NCBI GenBank assembly: GCA_016800925.1
Contig: JABCPU010000052.1
Span: 1 to 64,000 of the forward strand
Reading direction: 5' to 3'
DNA length: 64,000 bases
Source: Suillus spraguei
Lineage: Eukaryota; Basidiomycota; Agaricomycetes; Boletales; Suillaceae
In this document: positions 57,086 through 64,000 of the stretch, in pieces
Layout: every line of letters begins with the position of its first letter
How positions within the stretch are numbered: position 1 is the stretch's first letter
Notes under the pieces: generated by a model
Database searches by the model: none
Told to the model about the DNA's origin: nothing
Seen by the model: only the letters and a program-made list of their open reading frames with translations
Position numbers and translations under genes: made by a program

Positions 57086-59224
57086 TTAACCAGATTTCCA
57101 GTAAGCAATATCTCCGTCCACCACTAGGTCGTCCGTCAGTGAGTGATAGTCTTAAGGGAACGACGGGAATAACTCACTCTCATAAGGCTTGCCTTGCTGT
57201 CTCAGTTTACCAGCAGCCTTAACAGCAGCTTCGCTTCCGTGCTCCTTGAGGTCCTCATACGTCATAATTTCACCACAAACAAACTTGTTCTCAAAGTCCG
57301 AGCTACATAAGTGTGAGAAAGGGTGAAATCAAGATAGAAATTCGGCATACTGAATAACACCAGCTGCCTGCGGTGCCTTTGTCCCCTTGCGAATCGTCCA
57401 TGCACGCACTTCATCGGGTCCACATGTGAAGTAGCGGATTAACTGTGATCAAAAATTCGGATCAATGAGCTATCAGTGACCAGCGGACGAGACCCACGTC
57501 AAGACTGGAGTACCCCGCCTGTGTTATCTTTCCGAGAGCACTCTGCGCTCCTGGTTCTTTTGAGCTTCGGCACGTTCATCGTCCGGAAGCTGCGCAAGAC
57601 GCTCCTCCAGTGATACGGAAAATGGGATGAGGGGGTCGCCGGGGTTGTGTGTGTCAATCCAGCCCTTGATCTTGGCTAGCCTATGTCCAAGCGTGAGCTA
57701 CGGTAACTGAGAGAGTCTGGTAAAAGCTGTACCACTTGTTCTTCTTGCGGATGTAGTCCTTCTCGCTAAGATTGACGAGGTAAGTGATGGGCTTGGCGGT
57801 TAGTAGGGTAAGGCTGTTGACGACCTCAATCTATGGATGATAGTGGGTGTTAGCGTACGCCAAGAAAGTAGCGAGTTCATGAAATCAGAGTTGAAAAAAT
57901 ATCATTGAAAGATGGGGCGTTACTCCCGCCTCAAAGAGCTGGGTTGATCGAGCTGATGCTCTTTTTCATCGCTCAAAAACGAGAACGAGAATATGTTATT
58001 TACCTGTGGAATAATGGTCAGTATGATAAATGAAGACCGCAGATGACCAAGGAATCAGAAAAAAGTGATATTTCAAAGGAATATTGGGGCGTTACTCCCT
58101 CCTCAACGAGCTGGGTTAATCGAGCAAAAGCTCTTTTTCATCGCTTGAAAGCGATCATAAGATTAGGATATTTACCTGTAGGACGATGGTCAGCATGATA
58201 GACGAAGATTATGACGGCAAGGAGGGGATCAGAAAAAACAATTATCTCAAAGGAATAGTGGGGCGTTACTCCCTCCTCAACGAGCTGGGTTATCGAGCAA
58301 ATGCTCTTTTTCATCAGGGTACGAACCAAAGTGCTGGTCGAAAAAAAAATTCAACAAAAAAGACTTGCCTCTTTATTGTTCCACTCGCACTTCCTGACAT
58401 CCTTGCCATCGACGGTAAGGGCCTTATAGATTTTCTCAATTGTTGCCTACAGCGTGAGTCCGCACCAGCTACACACCAAACAGTGTTTCCAGCTAGACGC
58501 ACGATTTCTTCCTTCTTAGCCTTATCCGCCAAACTGTTATTGCCCAGCGATCGACCAGTGCGCTTGAGGCCATCAAGGTGCTTCTCCACCCACTCAATAT
58601 CTTTGAGACGAAGCTCGGTCTGGATGATCTCCATGTCACGGAGAGGGTCAACATCGCCCTCTACATGGATGACTTCGGCGTCATCGAAAGCACGGACCAC
58701 CTGGAAGATACCATCGACAGCACGAACATGAGACAAGAATGCGTTTCCAAGTCCTGCACCTGTTGATGCACCCTACAAATATGTCGGCGGGGAAATCAGG
58801 GTACATGGGTCGGGACGTACCGCAGTAAGACCCGCAATATCAATGCAGGTGAGAAAAGCAGGCACGCGCGAGGCGGGCTTGTACAGATCGCAAAGCCACT
58901 CGAAACGCGCATCCGGAACGGGGATACGCGCTTCTTCTGGGTTGATTGTTGCGTATGGAAAGTTGGCAGCCTTTCCCAAATCTAAGATATTGATATTTTA
59001 AACTCGAATGTGTGACTATATAAGGGCTATATCCGCACCGGTGTCGGATAGAACATTGAAGAAAGATGATTTTCCGACATTCGGAAGACCTATACGGATG
59101 GTTGTTGAGTATAAATTCAATTGCAAGATGAGAAGCGCATACCGACGATACCGATCTTCAAGTTATTGCTTGGACGACCAAGCAAAACTTTTTTCTCTGC
59201 GGCAGCAGCCTTCTTGGGAGGCAT
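57086..59224 (-). CDS. OLA1: Obg-like ATPase 1 (YchF family)
   Basis: Ten exons: 59224-59143, 59089-59039, 58981-58821, 58772-58503, 58446-58369, 57830-57733, 57680-57498, 57442-57351, 57302-57178, 57123-57086. The product is about 392 residues, the family length. It starts [20 protein letters not shown]. The P-loop is GLPNVGKSS, switch region DIAGL, then [20 protein letters not shown], and a TGS-like C-terminus with [19 protein letters not shown] and [17 protein letters not shown]1 is a cytosolic P-loop NTPase that prefers ATP and associates with ribosomes and stress control. One base appears missing in a G run near 57550 (plus-strand GCTCCTGG), which breaks the frame between AEAQKNQ and AQSALGKI. 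The rest is conserved and in phase, so a sequencing error is at least as likely as a real mutation. Intron 5 is unusual (see its own entry). Confidence 0.92.
57831..58368 (-). repeat. OLA1 intron 5: three tandem intron-like units of about 172-193 nt
   Basis: The 538-nt intron has a GC donor (GAG^GCAAGT) and a CATAG acceptor. Inside, two points read YYACAG directly followed by GTAAATA (minus strand, at 58176/58175 and 58004/58003). They divide the intron into units of 193, 172 and 173 nt. Each unit contains GGGGCGTTACTCC and a CTCTTTTTCATCG-like stretch. Other introns of the gene are about 40-60 nt. Confidence 0.85.
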
Positions 59225-59571
59225 TTTCTTCTTCTTAGCTTGGAGAGTGTGCGACGCAGAAAACGGCCGCAGAAAAATAAAAGAAGACGCAGTAGATGGA
59301 CGGGGAAGACAATGCAGGCAGAATTGCCGCCATCGATCTATCATCTTCCAAAAAAAACTAGTCACGAGCTCTACAAGAAAGAGAGAAATTCGGGGAAATT
59401 ATCCCTTTATGGAACTCTCACGGCTACTACTTCGGCATACTATATCCAAATATAGAAGGCATCCTGCCGGAAGTATTATTAGCAGGACTTCTGGCCGTGG
59501 TGTATACCACGCTCGCAGTTGGTTAGCTACCCAGACAACGAACCGACATATCTTCCTTGTAAAAAAACGCG
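59225..59571. other. shared promoter region of OLA1 and the GPI-protein gene
   Basis: About 350 bp separate two divergent start codons. No further gene is supported. Frames on both strands here are unrelated to known proteins. Confidence 0.5.
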
Positions 59572-60250
59572 ATGAAGAGCGCTATACTAGCTGCAATCGC
59601 CCTGTGTGTGTCGTGGGCACATGCCCAGACAGTGACCACCACCAATATGTATGCTTATCGACCCTTCTACACTGTTTCCGTCTGATTAATTGTTGCTGGA
59701 ACAGCGCTGGTGCCACAGTCGTGGAAGATGTGACAGTAAATCTTAACGGTATTGCTACAACACAAATATTGTAAGTGAAATTGTCGTTTACATCCTTGAA
59801 GTCCATGCTCAGATGTCGGCACTATTTAACAGGGAAACCATTACTACGAGCATTCTATCCACAACAACTACCACCACACCTGGGGGAACCCAAACCGTAG
59901 CAACTACTACTTCGACTACGCAGAATCAGGGTCCCGTAGAACAACCCGGATCAACAGCGCTAGTACCAGGGGGACCTACCCCATACACCTATACCACCAC
60001 AAATGCAGCTGGCTCTACCATCGCCGTGGTAGCAACCTTTACACCTACAGGGCCTGCCACTGTGTTGCCAACCCCAATGACCACTGGCACAATCCTCAAC
60101 TATTCATCGTATATTGCTTCGGTCGGGACGAGTGCAGCAGCAACATCTGGTGCAACCCGCCGGTCATTCTCGCTCTCCGGCGGTTGGTATGGACTAGTAG
60201 CAAGCACGATGCTGGGCATTGGCGGAGGAGTATGGTTTATAATGTTATAA
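59572..60250 (+). CDS. secreted Ser/Thr-rich protein with probable GPI anchor
   Basis: Exons 59572-59648, 59705-59770 and 59833-60250 join in phase (about 186 residues). The start MKSAILAAIALCVSWAHA is a classic signal peptide cleaved before Gln. The mature part is rich in Thr, Ser and Pro (STTTTTTPGGTQTVATTT), suited to O-glycosylation. The C-terminus ends in a short hydrophobic stretch (GLVASTMLGIGGGVWFIML) after a small-residue region (SAAATSGA), as expected for GPI attachment at the plasma membrane or wall. No enzymatic domain was recognised. Confidence 0.82.
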
Positions 60251-60716
60251 GGAGCACGTTTTATACCAATGTGAGTCGAAGGACGGTCGGCTAGATATGG
60301 ACTCTTGATGTGTGATGAACACAGACACTCGTTACATGTTATCTCGGGCTACTCTAGTTACTCTGTTGTCTCCTTCGTCTATCGACAACAGTACTTATTC
60401 AAGTTTATCTTGATATCATATGATGGGTTTTGACCTCATCATGATTCACAGTTATATACATGAAATCTTTGTTGATCTCGTATTACTAGTAGTACCTACT
60501 GCATTCAGATCCAGTAGTAATCAAGCACTGCAGTGACAAAGATCCTTATGGAATGCGGCGCGACCGTCGGATCGACCTAACATCGAAACTCCCGTCAAAG
60601 CACATCGACCACGTTCCATAATTTGACTCCGCGATATTCTGCTTGACACCGTTGTGTGGCTCGTTGTGGAGCTTTAAAAGCAAGTCTTGTGATCGTCACT
60701 TTTCCAAACTTTATCC
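60251..60716. other. intergenic region, MED25 promoter side
   Basis: No gene is visible. It holds the 3' flank of the GPI-protein gene and the upstream region of MED25. Confidence 0.5.
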
Positions 60717-63700
60717 ATGTCCAATCAGTTACAATCGCAGCAACAGGCATCACAACTTGAAGGCCAAGCTCAGTCCAATACCGCAGGTCAAGAAGTGCTC
60801 GCCGTTGCCTGCGTCATCGATGCCTCCCTAGCACTTGCTGCAGAATGGACTCGTGTGTTCACTGCGTACATCCTGCCGATTCTCAAGCGTCTGAACGAAG
60901 CATACAGCGGGCATAATGTTCGTTTTACCTGGATCGTTCCTCTGTTAAGTAACGTGCTGAGTATGGGCAATATATTTAGTTCCGACTAGGTTTAGTGACG
61001 TATGGCGCTGCGGATCATCCACTGGTATCAAAACGTTTCTTTTTCCTCCCAAATGTCGTGATGAAGGAATTGCGCGAGGAACCTGGGAACCTAGGAATTG
61101 GCACCGTGAGCGGTGTAAGGGGGCTATCCGCCCTGGAGGGAATGGTTGCTGCTATCGAGGTGTGTACTACCGTGTCTTGACCTAGCACTTCTCACCCTAA
61201 GCTGTGACGGAAGTCATTTGACATATTGTATAACTCGCTCCCTTCGGCTGGTCCGAAGGATGGTCGAATACACGTGTCGCATATAATACATATCGCTGGA
61301 AGTCCACCCGATTCTGCGCAAAGGCCCAAATGTAATAAATTTCCGCATCTCGACACAGTATCATGGGACACGCTGCCGGTAGAACTCAAGAAGGTCAGCA
61401 CCCTCGGATCAAGTTTTCACATTAATTTGATCTGCCTCATAGAGAAAAATAAATCTGAGTCTTGTCACACTACAACAGATACAACAGTTCCAGGATGTCC
61501 AGTCTGCCGTCAGTTCACATTTGTGTCCGTCGAGTTGTGATTGAAAACCCTCCTCCCTCAGACCTCAGCGCCAACTCCGCAAACCATCCCCTGGTTCACT
61601 GTCTACGCACCGCACACACTCATGCTTTCTGGATTTCCCCCGTTGTCGGGTGTGCAGACCCCAAAACTCAGTGAGCTTTCACGAACAACCTCACTCCCAT
61701 TCCCGCGCTCACAAAACCCAGACGCTGCAAAGCGTTCAAACGAGTCTCCTCAAACACCAGATACCAAACGACAGAAGGTCGGGGAAAAAAGCTCGCCAGC
61801 ACTTGGCCCGCGTGCCCCTGGAGGTCCAGTCGGCCAGAGACCGCCTTCTCGGCAGATTCCCACGCCTTCTGTCCTACCTTCCACTCTACCTCCTCAACCA
61901 CACCCGCAACTGCTCCAGCCTTCTCCCAAACCGCCGCACGCAACCACGACATCTACACCTAGTCCTGCAAAACCTCCTGCAGCACCCGCTACACATCCGC
62001 CTTCCAATGTGCCAAACCCCAACGCTCCCCCTATGCAGTTCCCTCCTAACATCAGCATGGTAGTCGAGCGTGGAAAAGCTCTCGAAGTCGAGATTAAAGC
62101 CCTCGACGCCAAAATACAGGAAGCACAGTCTGCTGGGAACGCAGCAGATGTCGAGCCGCTTAAGATGGAGCGCGCCACGAAATTTCAGCAGGTGATAAAG
62201 ATCAAGAATTTTTTGAGCCAAATGGTGAACAGGCCTGCGATGGGCGGTTCAAATTCGGGTGCAGGAGGGTCGGGAGAAATGCCTCAGTCTCAGTCTCAGC
62301 CTCAATTAGTGGCGAGCAACATGAAGTTGGAAGATGCAGCACCACCAACAGTGTCTGCACCCGTATCTGTGCCTATAGAGGATCAGAAGCCACCAGTTAC
62401 AGATCAGAAGCCGCCGCTGACAGATCAGCAGGCACTACTGCACTTCATGCAGACGCGTGCAGGATTCTCGAGTCCAGAAGTCGCCGCGCAAATGCACAAG
62501 TTGCTCAACAAGACTGGTCTCCAGGGATCAACCTTGTCCGATTCACCCAAGCTCCGACCAGCCCATCCGTCTGCCTCCGGATCTACCTCTCAGCATCAGT
62601 CTCAGCCCCATCACCAGTCTCAGCACCAGTCTCAGCCCCAGGCATCGACCTCGGCGATATCAGGGGGGCAAAAGCAATGGGAAGGCTCTTTCGCCTTCAC
62701 TGTACAGCATGCTGGGCAATCAAAGGGGTTCGAAGTGCAGGTAGTGGCTGTTGGTTCTAAGGGTCAACTGTACGTCATCAAACAGTTTCTATGGTCTAAT
62801 ACTAATTCCTTGTGTAGCCACACGGAAAAATGGCCGGAGAGAATGTTCATCAATATATCACAAACAGGAATGAAGGATCCCGTGGAATTAAAGCTGTGGC
62901 TCCAGAAACACCGCCAATCTGTTGTGATGGTCCAGTTCAAGCCCCAAGCGCGGACCTTTGAACAGAAAATGAATGACATGATTCATCATGTATTGATGAA
63001 GACCATGGTGGACGCACGAACAGCTAGTGTTCCGTTTATTTCACTTCTCGTTTTTTCACTGATGTTTTTTGATATTTAGTTTGGCGTAGTGGCGTGGCAA
63101 CTTCCTTCTGGGTCTATGTCACACAACATGATTGTGTTCCCGATGAATAATGTGCTAGTGGGGGCAGTGTTCCCCCTTACCGGACTTCCAGATCTGCCAG
63201 GCTCTAGCAAAGTCGACGCCTCAAATCCGCAACCGCAAATGCAACCCCAACAACAATCACAACTGCAACTGCAGCCGCAACCACAACTACAACACCCAGG
63301 CGTGTTAGCTCCTGAGATGCTGACGCAACTTCAGGGCCTTAACCCGCAGCAGCAAAGGAGCTTCATGCAACAACTCACACTGCAGCAGCAGATACGGCTG
63401 CGGCAACGACATCAACTACAGCAGCACCAGCAACAACAACTACAGACGGGGGCAATGCAGCAAGAGGTACCAGCACCAGCACCTGGCGTGGGAATGCAGA
63501 ATATGAGTCCGTTTTCGAATGGAGCGAATCTGCCAATGAACATGTTTGTGAGTTGTTTTACGGCATGCGTACGTGGGGATATGTTAATAATTCGATATGA
63601 ACAGGGCGGTGGCGGGGTATCGCAGAGGCAAATCAATGGGGGTATGCATCTTGGCGGTGTGGGGACGGTGAATAGTGAGATGATGCAGTCGTTTATGCAA

Positions 63701-63736
63701 CGGAGTGCGAACGGTCAAGGGATGAACCCTTCATGA
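60717..63736 (+). CDS. MED25: Mediator complex subunit 25
   Basis: Eight exons in perfect phase: 60717-60948, 60996-61159, 61214-61393, 61443-61508, 61562-62769, 62818-63007, 63080-63547, 63605-63736; 879 residues. The N-terminus is a von Willebrand A-like Med25 domain (VLAVACVIDASLALAAEW, TYGAADHP, GLSALEGMVAAIESFDIL, HIIHIAGSPPDSAQ, WDTLPVELKKRKINLSL). A Pro/Ser-rich linker follows with a helix around MVVERGKALEVEIKALDAK. Next is an activator-interaction (ACID-like) beta domain split over exons 5-7: WEGSFAFTVQHAG, WPERMFINISQTG, FGVVAWQLPSG. The tail is Gln-rich. MED25 links gene activators to Mediator and RNA polymerase II in the nucleus. It is absent from budding yeast but kept in many filamentous fungi. 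Confidence 0.92.
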
Positions 63737-64000
63737 TTGATCAAGAGCGTCCCACTTTCTTTGGAGCCTGGTTCCTTGAGGTTGAGAACAATATGGATTG
63801 ATATGCAACGGCAAGCATAGCTTCGGAATTTTACATTGATTGTTATGCTCTACTAACCATACATCATACACACATGCATGTTATCTTGTACACACTCCAA
63901 GAACTTTGTTGTTTTATCGTATTGCAATTATGGTATAGGAATTCTGCATTTTATTGGGATGGCGTTGTACTGAAGTTGCCGTCTGTTCCCTGAATCTTTT
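63737..64000. other. 3' flank of MED25
   Basis: AT-rich sequence downstream of the MED25 stop, presumably 3' UTR and terminator. No further gene begins before the window end. Confidence 0.5.

Noticed and set aside
59121..59774. 217-codon plus frame upstream of the GPI-protein gene
   Set aside because: It runs antisense to OLA1 exon 1 and through the signal-peptide exon in another frame. The spliced GPI model explains the region better.

Overview
The window is nuclear DNA of a filamentous fungus, most likely an Agaricomycete basidiomycete. The host genes are cut by many short introns (mostly 45-65 nt, GTRNGT...YAG). They include a basidiomycete-style A-T-R adenylate-forming reductase, TKL-like kinase expansions, HET-domain proteins and an Agaricomycete-type zinc-finger family. 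Genus cannot be fixed from the sequence alone. No rRNA, tRNA or CRISPR array was seen.

Layout. 1-6019: the 3' part of a Tad1-like non-LTR retrotransposon with an intact ORF2, ending in a 20-nt poly(A). Its 3' end lies inside the last visible exon of a minus-strand adenylating reductase gene (6020-9608), which it truncates. 10.8-27.4 kb: a duplicated signalling/allorecognition-like block. Two direct copies of a kinase-HET fusion gene (A 10848-13567, B 23591-26307, both minus) flank a large inverted duplication whose arms (about 14.8-18.5 kb minus, 19.2-22.9 kb plus) each carry three serial TKL-type kinase domains. In each arm two domains are pseudokinase-like and the third keeps Lys, Asp and DFG. 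Copy A is followed by decayed pieces of the pICln and Nup159 genes, whose intact versions lie next to copy B. Copy A therefore looks derived from a copy-B-side segment.

27.0-35.5 kb: conserved housekeeping genes: pICln-like (+), an Nup159/Nup214-type FG nucleoporin (-) and an SH3 protein (+). 35.5-57 kb: repeat-rich accessory DNA. It holds a decayed tandem copy of the SH3 gene, two paralogous zinc-finger genes, a MITE, a broken Plavaka-like transposase piece, a 6.6-kb foldback element with alternating hairpin arrays that encloses zinc-finger copy 2, an LTR-like 0.95-kb repeat family, two fragments of the neighbouring OLA1 gene, and a precise 475-bp solo LTR with a 5-bp target duplication.

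57.1-63.7 kb: OLA1 (-, with one apparent 1-nt frame break and an unusual 538-nt intron made of three tandem intron-like units), a GPI-anchored Ser/Thr-rich surface protein (+), and the Mediator subunit MED25 (+, complete 8-exon model). Exon coordinates were derived by hand from splice consensus and phase continuity. Family names rest on recognised motifs, not on database searches.
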